From positions 248,001-312,000 of the forward strand of contig NZ_JAERRF010000005.1 in NCBI RefSeq assembly GCF_016741875.1: a stretch of 64,000 nt of DNA, given 5' to 3'. The position numbers and the translations under genes are program-made. Shown piece after piece: positions 1 through 8,903 of this stretch. Numbering within the stretch: the stretch's first letter is position 1; each line of letters starts with the position of its first letter. The notes under the pieces are model-generated. The model was not told where the DNA came from. It ran no database searches and saw nothing but the letters and a program-made list of their open reading frames with translations. This DNA is from Streptomyces coffeae (GTDB lineage Bacteria > Actinomycetota > Actinomycetes > Streptomycetales > Streptomycetaceae).

Positions 1-606
1 TGGCAGGCGGCGGGCGCCGAGTGGCTGCATCTGGTGGACCTGGACGCCGCCTTCGGCACCGGTGACAACCGCGAGCAGATCGCCGAGGTCGCCCGCGCCA
101 TGGAGCTGAAGGTCGAGCTGTCCGGCGGCATCCGTGACGACGCCTCGCTGGCCGCCGCCCTCGCCACCGGCTGCACCCGGGTGAACCTCGGTACCGCCGC
201 GCTGGAGACCCCCGAGTGGGTCGCCAAGGTCATCGCCGAGCACGGCGACCGCATCGCCGTCGGCCTCGATGTCCGCGGCACCACTCTGCGCGGCCGCGGC
301 TGGACCCGCGACGGCGGCGATCTGTACGAGACCCTGGCCCGGCTGGACTCCGAGGGCTGCGCCCGGTACGTGGTGACCGACATCGCCAAGGACGGCACCC
401 TTCAGGGCCCCAACCTGGAGCTGCTGCGCAACGTCTGCGCCGCCACGCCCAAGCCGGTCGTCGCCTCCGGCGGCGTTTCCTCCCTTGACGACCTGCGCGC
501 CCTTGCGACTCTGGTACCGGAAGGCGTCGAGGGTGCCATCGTCGGGAAGGCGCTCTACGCCAAGGCGTTCACCCTGGAAGAGGCGTTGGAGGCGGTGTCC
601 GCATGA
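1..606 (+). CDS. priA: Bifunctional phosphoribosyl isomerase A (HisA/TrpF), 5'-truncated by the window edge
   Basis: The reading frame is open from base 1, so roughly 40 N-terminal residues lie outside; 201 residues are present. It is a (beta/alpha)8-barrel with the HisA-family pieces LVDLDAAFG (residues 11-19), SGGIRDD (41-47), [13 protein letters not shown] (126-138, with the second catalytic Asp at 128) and ASGGVSS near the C-terminus. HisA isomerises ProFAR to PRFAR in histidine synthesis. In actinobacteria this protein is established as PriA, which also performs the TrpF reaction of tryptophan synthesis because a separate trpF is absent. No trpF is seen in the trp cluster here, which fits that role. 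The stop overlaps the RidA start by 4 bp (ATGA), so they are probably co-translated. Confidence 0.95.
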   Translation, partial: WQAAGAEWLHLVDLDAAFGTGDNREQIAEVARAMELKVELSGGIRDDASLAAALATGCTRVNLGTAALETPEWVAKVIAEHGDRIAVGLDVRGTTLRGRGWTRDGGDLYETLARLDSEGCARYVVTDIAKDGTLQGPNLELLRNVCAATPKPVVASGGVSSLDDLRALATLVPEGVEGAIVGKALYAKAFTLEEALEAVSA

Positions 607-1013
607 CCTCACCCGAGATCGCGCGACGGATCCAGACCCACAGTCCCTGGGAGGAGACCATCGGTTTCGCACGGGCCGTCGAGGCCGGTGACCTGGTGGT
701 CGTCGCCGGGACGATGCCGCTGGCCGAGCGCGGCGTGCTGGAGGGCGAGGGCGATCCGTATCAGCAGACGCTCGCCGCGTTCCGCCATGCCCTGGACGCG
801 CTGGAGAAGTTCGACCTGGGCGTCGAGTCCGTGATCCGCACCCGGATGTACCTCACCCACGCCCGGGACGTGGACGAGGTGGGCCGTGCCCACAAGGAGC
901 TCTTCGACGCCGTGCGCCCGGCCGCGACCCTCGTCGTGGTCTCCGGCTTCGTCGACTCGCGCGTCCTGGTGGAAGTCGAACTGGAAGCATTCCGAGGAGC
1001 CCGACAGCCATGA
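603..1013 (+). CDS. RidA/YjgF family protein
   Basis: A 136-residue protein of the RidA (YjgF/YER057c/UK114) fold. Family features visible are an early [15 protein letters not shown] segment, the mid-protein VIRTRMYLT segment typical of the trimer interface, and a C-terminal VEVELEAF strand. RidA members deaminate reactive enamine/imine intermediates. The canonical Arg of authentic RidA sits in an R-x-C-x-Q-like setting that I cannot place confidently here, so this may be a paralogous Rid subfamily. It lies inside the his operon with 4-bp overlaps at both ends (ATGA with priA and with hisF), which implies production in step with histidine enzymes. A link to damage control of pathway intermediates is inference. 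Confidence 0.85.
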   Translation: MTSPEIARRIQTHSPWEETIGFARAVEAGDLVVVAGTMPLAERGVLEGEGDPYQQTLAAFRHALDALEKFDLGVESVIRTRMYLTHARDVDEVGRAHKELFDAVRPAATLVVVSGFVDSRVLVEVELEAFRGARQP

Positions 1014-1798
1014 CCCTCGCGGTCCGAGTCATCCCCTGCCTGGACGTGGACAACGGCCGGGTCGTCAAGGGGGTCAACTTCCAGAACCTGCGCGACGCGG
1101 GCGATCCGGTCGAGATGGCCAAGATCTACGGCGAGGAGGGCGCGGACGAGCTGACCTTCCTCGACATCACGGCCTCCTCCGGCAACCGCGAGACCACCTA
1201 CGACGTCGTGCGCCGCACCGCCGAGCAGGTCTTCATCCCCCTCACGGTCGGCGGCGGCGTCCGCACCACGGAGGACGTCGACAAACTGCTGCGCGCCGGT
1301 GCGGACAAGGTCGGCGTCAACACGGCCGCCATCGCCCGCCCCGAGCTGATCCGCGAGATCGCCGAACGCTTCGGCAGCCAGGTGCTGGTCCTCTCGGTCG
1401 ACGCCCGCCGCTGCGCGCCCGCCGCCGACGGGGGACCGGCCGCGGTCACCGCGTCCGGCTACGAGGTCACCACGCACGGCGGCCGCCGGGGCACCGGTAT
1501 CGACGCCGTCGAGTGGGCCCACCGCGCGGCCGAGCTGGGCGCCGGCGAGATCCTGCTCAACTCCATGGACGCGGACGGCACCAAGGACGGCTACGACACC
1601 CCCATGATCGAAGCCGTCCGGAAGCACGTCTCCGTCCCGGTCATCGCCAGCGGCGGCGCGGGCACGCTCGCCCACTTCCCCCCGGCCGTCGCCGCGGGCG
1701 CGGACGCGGTACTGGCCGCGTCGGTCTTCCACTTCGGCGATCTGCGGATCAGTCAGGTGAAGGACGAACTGCGGGCGGCGGGGCACCCGGTGCGCTGA
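1010..1798 (+). CDS. hisF: Imidazole glycerol phosphate synthase, cyclase subunit
   Basis: HisF closes the imidazole ring: with ammonia delivered by HisH it turns PRFAR into imidazole glycerol phosphate plus AICAR. The 262-residue barrel begins with [19 protein letters not shown], the HisF signature holding the first catalytic Asp (residue 12). It continues with [21 protein letters not shown] (second catalytic Asp) and the phosphate-binding VIASGGAG motif. It is a few residues longer than the usual ~253 because of an insert after VDARR. The start overlaps the RidA stop (ATGA). It is the last gene of the his operon in this window and is followed by a hairpin. Confidence 0.97.
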   Translation: MTLAVRVIPCLDVDNGRVVKGVNFQNLRDAGDPVEMAKIYGEEGADELTFLDITASSGNRETTYDVVRRTAEQVFIPLTVGGGVRTTEDVDKLLRAGADKVGVNTAAIARPELIREIAERFGSQVLVLSVDARRCAPAADGGPAAVTASGYEVTTHGGRRGTGIDAVEWAHRAAELGAGEILLNSMDADGTKDGYDTPMIEAVRKHVSVPVIASGGAGTLAHFPPAVAAGADAVLAASVFHFGDLRISQVKDELRAAGHPVR

Positions 1799-1815
1799 GG
1801 GGGCCGCCGATGAGG

Positions 1816-1838
1816 CCGCCCCGGGTGCGGCGGGGCGG
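1816..1838 (+). terminator. Hairpin after hisF
   Basis: CCGCCCCG (1816-1823) pairs perfectly with CGGGGCGG (1831-1838) around a 7-nt loop, 18 bp after the hisF stop. There is no U-tract, which is usual for Streptomyces terminators. It probably ends his-operon transcription. Confidence 0.5.
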
Positions 1839-1841
1839 ACT

Positions 1842-1854
1842 TGACGTGGTGTCA
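1842..1854. promoter_or_regulatory. Quasi-palindrome TGACGTGGTGTCA
   Basis: The 13-mer TGACGTGGTGTCA (arms TGAC/GTCA) sits between the hisF hairpin and the lipoprotein gene. The identical 13-mer, inverted, occurs at 57624-57636 just upstream of the SPW_0924/DUF3068 genes. It could be an operator, or TTGACG at 1841-1846 could be a -35 element. A second small palindrome, TACGG-GAT-CCGTA, lies at 1925-1937. No regulator can be named. Confidence 0.3.
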
Positions 1855-2021
1855 CCCAGGGCGCTTGGATCGCGGCTGTCGGCCCGGGGCGACCGCCCGG
1901 AGCCCCAGAGGTGCGCCCAGCCGGTACGGGATCCGTATCCTCAGCCCGGCCCGAGTCGCCAGGACCGCACACGACGCGTCCGAGGCGGGGCCGTTACCCG
2001 CGAACGCTGGAGCAGTGCGCC

Positions 2022-2888
2022 ATGCCCGCCCGCCGTCCCACCGTCCGGTCCACCGCCGTCGCCGCTGTCGCGGTGCTCCTCGCCCTCACCGGCTGTACGT
2101 CGTCCTCGGATTCCGCCGGGCCCGCCGCGTCCTCCGGGTCCCCGGGATCCTCCGGGTCCGGGGGCCGTTCGCGGGTGACGCTGCCGCCCGTCCACGCCGG
2201 ATTCGACTACCAGTTGGGCGGCGCCTACACCCCGCCGAAGGGCGTCCGGATCATCAGCCGTGACCGTACGTCCGCTCCGGCGGACGGGCTGTACAACATC
2301 TGCTACGTCAACGCCTTCCAGGCCCAGCCGGAGGAGCGGAAGCAGTGGCCCGCCGATCTGCTGCTGCGCGACGCGGACGGGGACGTGGTCCTGGACAAGG
2401 ACTGGAACGAACCGCTGCTGGACATCGGCACACCCGCCAGGCGCGAGCGGGTCGCCGCCCGGGTCAACCGGTGGATCGACGGCTGCGCCGACAAGGGCTA
2501 CGACGCCGTGGAGCCGGACAACTACGACAGCTACACCCGCTCCGGCGGCAGGCTGTCGGCGGCCGACGCAAAGGCGTTCATCACCCTGCTGTCCGCGCAC
2601 GCCCACTCCCGGGGCCTGGCCATCGGCCAGAAGAACACCGTGGAACTCGCCGACAGCCGCAGGAAGACGGGGCTCGATTTCGCCGTGGTCGAGGAGTGCG
2701 GCGCATACGAGGAGTGCGATGGCTATGTGGACGCCTTCGGCCGCCAAGTGGTGGTGATCGAGTACACCGCCAAGGGGCTTGCCAAGGGCTGTGCGGAGTG
2801 GGGCGACCGGCTGAGCATCGTGCGCCGGGACGTCGATGTCACGCCCCGGGGCGACGACGGCTACGTCCGCGGGACCTGCCGGGGCTGA
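2022..2888 (+). CDS. Secreted lipoprotein, GH114-like (endo-alpha-1,4-polygalactosaminidase family)
   Basis: A 288-residue protein with a lipoprotein signal peptide: basic N-terminus, hydrophobic stretch and lipobox LTGC with the lipidated Cys at 25. A Ser/Gly/Ala-rich linker follows. The body has the GH114/TM1410-type barrel pieces: a GFDYQLGGAY opening, ICYVNAFQ, the acidic VEPDNYDSY motif near the middle, and a late VVVIEYT strand. Family members cleave galactosamine-containing polysaccharides; substrate specificity cannot be read from sequence. The ATG at 2022 is preferred over longer in-frame starts because it places the signal peptide at the N-terminus. The gene stands alone and is convergent with the GNAT gene, whose coding end it overlaps by 28 bp. 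Confidence 0.75.
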   Translation: MPARRPTVRSTAVAAVAVLLALTGCTSSSDSAGPAASSGSPGSSGSGGRSRVTLPPVHAGFDYQLGGAYTPPKGVRIISRDRTSAPADGLYNICYVNAFQAQPEERKQWPADLLLRDADGDVVLDKDWNEPLLDIGTPARRERVAARVNRWIDGCADKGYDAVEPDNYDSYTRSGGRLSAADAKAFITLLSAHAHSRGLAIGQKNTVELADSRRKTGLDFAVVEECGAYEECDGYVDAFGRQVVVIEYTAKGLAKGCAEWGDRLSIVRRDVDVTPRGDDGYVRGTCRG

Positions 2889-3403
2889 CCATCCGGGTCC
2901 CGGGTGAGGGCGTACATCACCTGTGGTGCGCCGAATTCGGTGAACGCGTCGACCTGCCGCATCCCGAGGGCTTCGAGGAGGCGCCGCGAGGGGGCGTTGG
3001 CCTCCTGGGTGACCGCGACGACCTCCGGGCGCCCGGGCGTCAGCGCGTCGAACGCCCAGGAGACCGCGGCCCAGACCGCCTCGCGGCCGTAGCCGTGTCC
3101 CCAGTGCTCGGGCAGCAGCTGGTACGACACCTCCGTACGGCCGTCGTGGCGCGAGTCCGGCTCCAGCAGCACTCCGCCGACCACCGTTCCGTCGGCGCGC
3201 AGCACCACGCCGAACGCCCCGAAGGCGCCCACGCATCCCCGCTCCCGCGCGCGGACCGTCTCCTCGGGCACCGGGCCGCCGAGGTAGCGGCGCACCGCGG
3301 GGTCGGTCCACAGCCGGGACACGGCGGGGACATCGGCGGCCTCGATGGGGCGCAGGTGCAGCCGCGCGGTGGTCAGGGCGACGGGCCAGGGGGCGGAGGA
3401 CAT
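2861..3403 (-). CDS. GNAT family N-acetyltransferase
   Basis: A 180-residue RimJ/RimL-type acetyltransferase. It has the opening LTTARLHLRPIEAADVPAV, a VVLRADGTVVGGV strand, the acetyl-CoA-binding segment LLPEHWGHGYGREAVWA and the late EVVAVTQEANAPSRRLLEALGM. It transfers acetyl from acetyl-CoA to an amine; the substrate is unknown and could be a protein N-terminus or a small molecule. The start at 3403 is chosen because it lies 2 bp after the stop of the upstream methyltransferase, so the two genes are probably translationally coupled. A longer in-frame start at 3439 would overlap that gene. Confidence 0.85.
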   Translation of the reverse strand: MSSAPWPVALTTARLHLRPIEAADVPAVSRLWTDPAVRRYLGGPVPEETVRARERGCVGAFGAFGVVLRADGTVVGGVLLEPDSRHDGRTEVSYQLLPEHWGHGYGREAVWAAVSWAFDALTPGRPEVVAVTQEANAPSRRLLEALGMRQVDAFTEFGAPQVMYALTRDPDGQPRQVPRT

Positions 3404-3405
3404 GA

Positions 3406-4023
3406 TCAGACCTTGTCCCACACGAGCGAGTAGCGCCACAGCAGATGGCGTCGGAAGCGGCAGCCGGGCAGCAGCCGGCGGGCCTCCCGGCGGACCTGGC
3501 CCCAGCTCATCCCGGGCGTCTGGAGGGGCATTCCGTCGGGATGCGTCTTGCCGCCGTTGCGCCGGGCGCGCGACCGGGCCACCGGCACGCCCGCCCCGCT
3601 GATGACCCAGTCCAGCGGGGTCCGGTTACGGGCCAGGCCGACGATCGCCAGCCGCCCGCCCGGCGCGAGCAGCCGCACCATCGCGCGCACCGCCTCGGCG
3701 AACTCCATGTGGTGGACCACGGCGACGGCGCTGATGAAGTCGTAGCCGCCCTCGGGGAGCCGGTGCGCGGAGGGGGCGAGGAAGTCCGCCTCCACATACG
3801 TCACATGGGGCGGGGGAGCGCCGTGCGGCTCGGACGCGCGGGCCAGGCGGACCATCTCCGCGGAGCGGTCCACGCCGGTCACCGAGGCCACCCGCCCGGC
3901 CAGCTTGCGGGCGAGCAGCCCGTCACCGCAGCCGATGTCCAGAGCCGTGCCACAGCCGTCCGGTACGGCGTCGAGCACCAGCGGGTGGTAATGGACGTTG
4001 TGGTTCCAGTAGGTCCGGGACAT
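3406..4023 (-). CDS. Class I SAM-dependent methyltransferase
   Basis: A 205-residue Rossmann methyltransferase. SAM motif I is ALDIGCGDG near residue 27, followed by TGVDRSAEM (the ribose-binding acidic region), a VTYVEADF motif II and a long LLAPGGRLAIVGLARN segment. The N-terminus RTYWNHNVHYHPLVLDAVP is a recurrent actinobacterial arrangement. The substrate is unknown. An AGGGTGG ribosome site favours the ATG at 4023 over a GTG one codon earlier (4026). The gene is coupled to the downstream GNAT gene (2 bp apart), which suggests a two-enzyme modification unit; that is inference. Confidence 0.85.
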   Translation of the reverse strand: MSRTYWNHNVHYHPLVLDAVPDGCGTALDIGCGDGLLARKLAGRVASVTGVDRSAEMVRLARASEPHGAPPPHVTYVEADFLAPSAHRLPEGGYDFISAVAVVHHMEFAEAVRAMVRLLAPGGRLAIVGLARNRTPLDWVISGAGVPVARSRARRNGGKTHPDGMPLQTPGMSWGQVRREARRLLPGCRFRRHLLWRYSLVWDKV

Positions 4024-4078
4024 CACGCCACCCTAAGCGGCGCCGAGCGGTCCCGGGCGGTGATGCCGACGCTGTGAC

Positions 4079-4711
4079 TCAGATACCGAGCGGGGCGGAT
4101 CGGGCAGCCTCCACGGCCTCCTTGTCGCCGTCGAGCTCGACCCGCGCGGCGCCCTGACGGCCGTACAGGAACAGCGCCAGCTCGGCCGGTTCACCGGTGA
4201 CGGTGACCACCGGGGTGCCCCGGTGCGCCACCGCCGTACGGCCGTCGGGGCGGCGCAGCACCAGGCCCACCGGGGATCTGCGGCCGAACACCCGGGCCGC
4301 GCGCTCGATCCGGGACCAGAGCGCATTGGCGAAGACCGGGTCCACCTCGCGCGGCGCCCAGTCCGGCTGGGCCCGGCGGACGTCCTCGCCGTGCACATAG
4401 AACTCGAGGCTGTTGGCCGCCTCGTCCACCTGCTTGAGGGCGAACGGCGACATCCGCGGGGGACCGGTGCGGAAGAGCTGGAGCAGCTCCTCGTACGGCT
4501 TGGCGGCGAACTCGGCCTGCACCCGGGCCAGCCGCGCGGCCAGCGGCTTGATCACCAGGCCACCGGCGGCGTCCGCGCGGCGCTCGCGGACCACCAGATG
4601 GGCTGCCAGCTCCTGGGTGGTCCAGCCCTCGCACAGCGTCGGTGCGCCGGGGCCCGCGCTCTCCAAGAGGTCGGCGAGGAGCAGACGTTCGCGCTGCGCG
4701 TGAGTGGACAT
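4079..4711 (-). CDS. TIGR03085 family metal-binding protein (DinB/maleylpyruvate-isomerase-like)
   Basis: A 210-residue protein that opens with RERLLLADLLESAGPGAPTL and then CEGWTTQELAAHLVVRE. The W-x(5)-AHL arrangement is the hallmark of mycothiol-dependent maleylpyruvate-isomerase/DinB-like four-helix bundles, where the His is a metal ligand. A later EFYVHGEDVRRA contains the second metal-ligand region. Members often act as thiol-dependent transferases; the substrate is unknown. The start at 4711 has a GGGTGGG ribosome site. It is a single gene, upstream of the methyltransferase/GNAT pair on the same strand. Confidence 0.75.
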   Translation of the reverse strand: MSTHAQRERLLLADLLESAGPGAPTLCEGWTTQELAAHLVVRERRADAAGGLVIKPLAARLARVQAEFAAKPYEELLQLFRTGPPRMSPFALKQVDEAANSLEFYVHGEDVRRAQPDWAPREVDPVFANALWSRIERAARVFGRRSPVGLVLRRPDGRTAVAHRGTPVVTVTGEPAELALFLYGRQGAARVELDGDKEAVEAARSAPLGI

Positions 4712-4786
4712 AACGCCCACCCTACGACCGCTGTCCGCGCCCCGCCACGCCCGACGCGACCGGCGCGCCGGGGGCAGTGGCCGGGC

Positions 4787-5764
4787 CTACTTGGGCAGCG
4801 GCTTGTGCAGCTTGGCGCCGTCCAGGCCCGAGCTCAGCGTCAACGCGCAGGAGACCTTGTCCTCGCCCTGGACGGAATAGGTGCCCAGCGCGGGGTAGAG
4901 CGCGTAGTAGTAGTAATTCCGCCCGTCGTTGGGGATTTTCTGGAGCCGGGTCTTGGCATCCACCGCGCACAGCGAGAGAGCCTTCTTCTGGATCGCCGTC
5001 TCGGAGGAGAAGTCACCGGTCAGCTTCTCGTTGGCGATCACCTCGCCGTCGTGCGCACTCGAACAGGAACGCTTCTCGATCTTGGTGACGCTGCTGTCCA
5101 TCGCGGGGTGGTCGAAGCAGGTGCCGGGAGCGAGCACCACATACGGCACCCGGTCGCGGGAGCCGGCGGACTGGGACGGGGTCGGGGAGGTCCCGGAGTC
5201 CGGGTCGCCCTTGGGGTCGTCGCCGAACGGTGCGCCCTCGCCCGGGTCCTCCGTGCTCGAGGGGTCGGAGGAAGGGGCGGACGGGGAGGCCGTGGCGCTT
5301 GTGGAGGCCGAGGCGCGCGGGGTCTCGTCGGCCGCCGCCTCGTCGCTGTCATGGTCGCCCTGGGAGCCGAGGGCGATCGCGCCGACGATCACGGCCACGG
5401 CCACCGCCGCCGCGACGACGATCGCCACGACCTTGGAGCCTCCGCCGCGGGGCGGAGAGGGCGGCAGGGAACCCGGCGGGAGGCTGCCCGGCGGGAAGCC
5501 TCCGGGCAGCGGGCCGCCGGGCGGCGCCGACGGCGGGCCGAACGTGCCGAACCCGCCGCCGGGCGGCAGCGCGGGCTGTCCCGCCGGGCCGGGCTGTCCC
5601 GGCTGGGGCGGCGGCGGGCCGAAGCCCTGCGACGGCTGCTGGGCCTGCGGCTGCTGCGGTGGCTGTGCCTGCGGTGGCTGTGCCTGCGGTGCGTCCTGCG
5701 GCGGCGGACCGAACCCTCCGCCGCTTCCAGGCCGGTTGGCGTCGTTCGGCGGCGGAAACGTCAT
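4787..5764 (-). CDS. Proline-rich single-pass membrane protein with septum-formation-type domain
   Basis: A 325-residue protein in three parts. Residues 1-108 are Pro/Gln/Gly-rich and contain short DNA repeats encoding PQAQP and PPGSL units. A transmembrane helix follows (about 111-132). The extracytoplasmic part has a Ser/Asp-rich linker and then a small domain with LAPGTCFDHP (211-220) and CSSAHDGEV (234-242). That Cys...C-x(3)-H-D-x-E-V pattern matches the Septum_form domain (PF13845) of actinobacterial membrane proteins. A role at the septum or cell envelope is inferred from the domain name only. It is transcribed divergently from hisI. Confidence 0.65.
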   Translation of the reverse strand: MTFPPPNDANRPGSGGGFGPPPQDAPQAQPPQAQPPQQPQAQQPSQGFGPPPPQPGQPGPAGQPALPPGGGFGTFGPPSAPPGGPLPGGFPPGSLPPGSLPPSPPRGGGSKVVAIVVAAAVAVAVIVGAIALGSQGDHDSDEAAADETPRASASTSATASPSAPSSDPSSTEDPGEGAPFGDDPKGDPDSGTSPTPSQSAGSRDRVPYVVLAPGTCFDHPAMDSSVTKIEKRSCSSAHDGEVIANEKLTGDFSSETAIQKKALSLCAVDAKTRLQKIPNDGRNYYYYALYPALGTYSVQGEDKVSCALTLSSGLDGAKLHKPLPK

Positions 5765-5953
5765 GTCCGAAGCATGCCCCATCCCACCGACACTGCGGCC
5801 ATCGGGCCCGGCGATACCGGCCACCCGCGACGCGGTACCGGCGCCCGCACCGTAGGGCGGCGCGCCCCCGGACCGTCTCACGCCCTCCGCTCCGGGTGAT
5901 CAACCCGTGAGATCGTTCGCGGGGCCACCCGCCCGGCCGTGCAGAATGGTCGC

Positions 5954-6319
5954 ATGACCGGCTCCGACCGCCCCTCCGCCCTCGACCCGGCCGTCGCCGC
6001 CCGCCTCAAGCGCGGCGCCGACGGGCTCGTCCCCGCCATCGCCCAGCAGTACGACACCGGCGAGGTGCTGATGCTCGGCTGGATGGACGACGAGGCGCTG
6101 CACCGCACCCTCACCACCGGCCGCTGCACCTACTGGAGCCGCAGTCGCCAGGAGTACTGGGTCAAGGGGGACACCTCGGGCCATGTCCAGCTGGTCAAGT
6201 CCGTCGCCCTCGACTGCGACGCGGACACCATCCTCGTCAAGGTCGACCAGGTCGGGGCCGCCTGCCACACCGGTGACCGCACCTGCTTCGACGCCGACGT
6301 CCTCCCGCTCGGCCGGTGA
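5954..6319 (+). CDS. hisI: Phosphoribosyl-AMP cyclohydrolase
   Basis: HisI hydrolyses PR-AMP to ProFAR, the third step of histidine synthesis. The 121-residue length is normal for a stand-alone HisI. Family features are [11 protein letters not shown] (39-49), [17 protein letters not shown] (61-77), the metal site DCDAD (87-91), and Cys104 and Cys111, the zinc ligands in CHTGDRTCF. The ATG at 5954 is chosen; the slightly longer GTG at 5939 would add five residues not usual in the family. Only 43 bp separate it from trpE, so a hisI-trpE transcript is likely. The rest of the his operon lies 4 kb upstream. Confidence 0.95.
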   Translation: MTGSDRPSALDPAVAARLKRGADGLVPAIAQQYDTGEVLMLGWMDDEALHRTLTTGRCTYWSRSRQEYWVKGDTSGHVQLVKSVALDCDADTILVKVDQVGAACHTGDRTCFDADVLPLGR

Positions 6320-6362
6320 CCGGGCCCGGCCCCCACCCCCGCCCCCACTAGGCTCCTCATCC

Positions 6363-7874
6363 ATGACCCAGGACGCTGCCACGATGGATCTCGAGACCTT
6401 CCGCAAGCTGGCGGCCGACCGCCGCGTCATCCCCGTCAGCAGACGGCTGCTGGCGGACGGGGACACCCCCGTGGGCCTCTACCGCAAACTGGCCGCCGAG
6501 CGCCCCGGCACCTTCCTCCTCGAGTCCGCCGAGAACGGCCGCTCCTGGTCCCGCTACTCCTTCATCGGCGTCCGCAGCGCCGCCACCCTCACCGAGCGCG
6601 ACGGCCGCACCCACTGGCTGGGCACCCCACCCGTCGGCGTCCCCACCGAGGGAGATCCGCTCCAGGCGCTGCGCGCCACGATCGAGGCTCTGCACACCCC
6701 TCGTGATCTCGGCGGTCTGGTCCATCTCCCGCCGTTCACCGGCGGCATGGTCGGCTACCTCGGCTACGACATCGTCCGCCGCCTGGAGAAGATCGGCGAG
6801 CACGGCCGCGACGATCTGCGGCTGCCCGAGCTGACCATGCTGCTCACCTCGGACCTCGCGGTGCTCGACCACTGGGACGGCACCGTGCTGTTGATCGCCA
6901 ACGCGATCAACCACAACGACCTCGACACCGGTGTCGACGAGGCGTACGCGGACGCCGTGGCGCGGCTCGACGCGATGGCCGCCGACCTGGTCCGCCCGGT
7001 GGCCACCGACCCCACCGCGCTGCCCGCTTCCGAGGTCCCCGCGTACACCGCGCTGTGGGGCGGCGAGGACTACAAGGCGGCCGTCGACGACATCAAGGAG
7101 CGCATCCGCGCGGGCGAGGCGTTCCAGGTCGTCCCCTCCCAGCGGTTCGAGACGCCGTGCACGGCGTCCGCCCTCGACGTCTACCGGGTGCTGCGGGCCA
7201 CCAACCCGAGCCCCTATATGTACCTCTTCCGCTTCGAGGGCTTCGACGTGGTGGGCTCCAGCCCGGAGGCGCTGGTCAAGGTGGAGGACGGCCGGGCGAT
7301 GGTGCACCCCATCGCCGGGACCCGCCCGCGCGGCGCCACCCCGCAGGAGGACGCGGCGCTCGCCGAGGAACTGCTCGCCGACCCCAAGGAGCGGGCCGAG
7401 CATCTGATGCTGGTCGACCTCGGCCGCAACGACCTGGGCCGGGTGTGCGAACCCGGCAGCGTCGAGGTCGTCGACTTCATGTCGATCGAGCGCTACAGCC
7501 ACGTCATGCACATCGTCTCCACGGTCACCGGTGCTCTCGCCGACGGCCGCACCGCCTTCGACGTGCTCACCGCGTGCTTCCCCGCGGGCACCCTCTCCGG
7601 TGCTCCCAAGCCGCGCGCCATGCAGATCATCGAGGAGCTGGAGCCCAGCCGCCGCGGGCTGTACGGCGGCTGTGTCGGCTATCTCGACTTCGCGGGCGAC
7701 TCCGACACCGCGATCGCCATCCGGACCGCCCTGCTGCGCGGCGGTACGGCCTATGTCCAGGCGGGCGCGGGCGTGGTGGCCGACTCCGAGCCGGCGGCCG
7801 AGGACGCGGAGTGCCGCAACAAGGCGGCGGCGGTGCTGCGGGCGGTGCACTCGGCCAACCGGCTCCGCCGCTGA
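6363..7874 (+). CDS. trpE: Anthranilate synthase component I
   Basis: TrpE makes anthranilate from chorismate, the first committed step to tryptophan, using ammonia from a TrpG partner not seen in this window. The 503-residue protein has the N-terminal TrpE domain with the feedback-site LLESAE element and the chorismate-binding domain. The latter contains [30 protein letters not shown] sequence, the [12 protein letters not shown] motif and the late [23 protein letters not shown] later ATG (6384) would also give a functional protein. No leader peptide fits into the 43 bp before it, so any attenuation of this gene would have to act upstream of hisI. Confidence 0.96.
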   Translation: MTQDAATMDLETFRKLAADRRVIPVSRRLLADGDTPVGLYRKLAAERPGTFLLESAENGRSWSRYSFIGVRSAATLTERDGRTHWLGTPPVGVPTEGDPLQALRATIEALHTPRDLGGLVHLPPFTGGMVGYLGYDIVRRLEKIGEHGRDDLRLPELTMLLTSDLAVLDHWDGTVLLIANAINHNDLDTGVDEAYADAVARLDAMAADLVRPVATDPTALPASEVPAYTALWGGEDYKAAVDDIKERIRAGEAFQVVPSQRFETPCTASALDVYRVLRATNPSPYMYLFRFEGFDVVGSSPEALVKVEDGRAMVHPIAGTRPRGATPQEDAALAEELLADPKERAEHLMLVDLGRNDLGRVCEPGSVEVVDFMSIERYSHVMHIVSTVTGALADGRTAFDVLTACFPAGTLSGAPKPRAMQIIEELEPSRRGLYGGCVGYLDFAGDSDTAIAIRTALLRGGTAYVQAGAGVVADSEPAAEDAECRNKAAAVLRAVHSANRLRR

Positions 7875-8037
7875 CCGGGGCGGGTCCCGGGGCGCACCGC
7901 GCGGAGGCGGGGCGGCCGGGGCGTACCGCGGGCGCTCCGGGCGTTTCCCTAGTCGCCACCGGGCGTATCGGTGCGGACCGGGTCATCCGGTATACCCGGG
8001 ACCCGGGCTCCGCACCCCGTGGGGGATAGTGGTACGC

Positions 8038-8706
8038 GTGAGTGCAGCAGCCGTACCCCAGCCCCGGGCCGAGAACGAGCCCTCCGCCTCCGCCGCGCGC
8101 GGCCGCCGGATCAGCCTTGCCGTCGCCCTGCTCGCCGGTGCGCTCGGTGCCGCACTCGTGCTGCTGGCCACCAGTCGTACCTGGGCCGAGGGCACCGCCT
8201 CGGTCGCCCAGGGCACCCTGCCCCAGCGGGCGAACGGCGACGACATCACCGGGCTGCCGGGCGCGCTCGCGGTCGTCGGACTCGCCGCGCTGGTCGCCGT
8301 GTTCGCCGTACGCCGGGTCGGCCGGGTCGTCGTCTCCGGACTGCTCACGCTCACCGGCGCGGGCATCGTCGTCGCCTCCGCGCTCGGCGCGTCGGACAAG
8401 GCGGCGCTGAGGGAGAAGGCGTCGAAGGCGACCGGTCTGACCGACAGCGCCATCCACGACGTGGCGTACACCCCCTGGCCGTGGGTGGCCCTCGCAGGCG
8501 GGGTGCTGCTGATGCTCGCGGGGCTGCTCGCGCTCGGCTACGGCCGCCACTGGCCCGCGATGTCCGGGCGGTACGAGCGCTCCGGCGCCGAGGGACGCGC
8601 CCGGGTCCGCCGCGGCGCCCGCCCCGCCGCCGACCCCGACCGCCCCGAGGAGCTGTGGAAGGCGCTGGACCGGGGCGAGGACCCCACGGCCCGGCAGGGG
8701 GCGTAG
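8038..8706 (+). CDS. Trp-region conserved membrane protein (TIGR02234 type)
   Basis: A 222-residue integral membrane protein with about four hydrophobic segments: LAVALLAGALGAALVLLA, ITGLPGALAVVGLAALVAVFA, VVVSGLLTLTGAGIVVASALG and WPWVALAGGVLLMLAGLLALGYG. A basic cytoplasmic tail follows. Its place between trpE and trpC and its helix pattern match the actinobacterial Trp-operon-associated protein TIGR02234. The function is unknown; proximity suggests a link to tryptophan export or uptake, but that is inference. The GTG at 8038 is supported by a GGGGGA ribosome site. Confidence 0.75.
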   Translation: MSAAAVPQPRAENEPSASAARGRRISLAVALLAGALGAALVLLATSRTWAEGTASVAQGTLPQRANGDDITGLPGALAVVGLAALVAVFAVRRVGRVVVSGLLTLTGAGIVVASALGASDKAALREKASKATGLTDSAIHDVAYTPWPWVALAGGVLLMLAGLLALGYGRHWPAMSGRYERSGAEGRARVRRGARPAADPDRPEELWKALDRGEDPTARQGA

Positions 8707-8740
8707 GCCCGGGCACCGGCGGGGGCGTGAGCCGGAAGCG

Positions 8741-8816
8741 CCCGGCGGCACCCTCGCTCAGCCCGGCGGCACCCCCGCTCAAGGGAACCGGGAGTGCCCA
8801 GCGGCACCCCCGCTCA
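8741..8816. repeat. Three direct copies of a 20-bp GC-rich unit
   Basis: Near-identical 20-mers (CCC-R-GCGGCACCC-Y-CGCTCA) start at 8741, 8762 and 8797, spaced 21 and 35 bp. They lie between the membrane-protein gene and the HGxxPAAW gene. They may be a slippage product or a regulatory repeat; no hairpin is formed by a single unit. Confidence 0.6.
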
Positions 8817-8903
8817 AGGCCACTTCGCGCGTCGGGGACAATGGCGTGGGAGCGTTCGCCCCGGGCGCCCGGACCAGGCGCAGTACAGCTACGAGGAGTA
8901 TTC

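Noticed and set aside
5630..5700. Tandem repeats in the septum-type protein gene
   Set aside because: Short 15-bp repeats merely encode a PQAQP-rich linker; ordinary low-complexity coding sequence.
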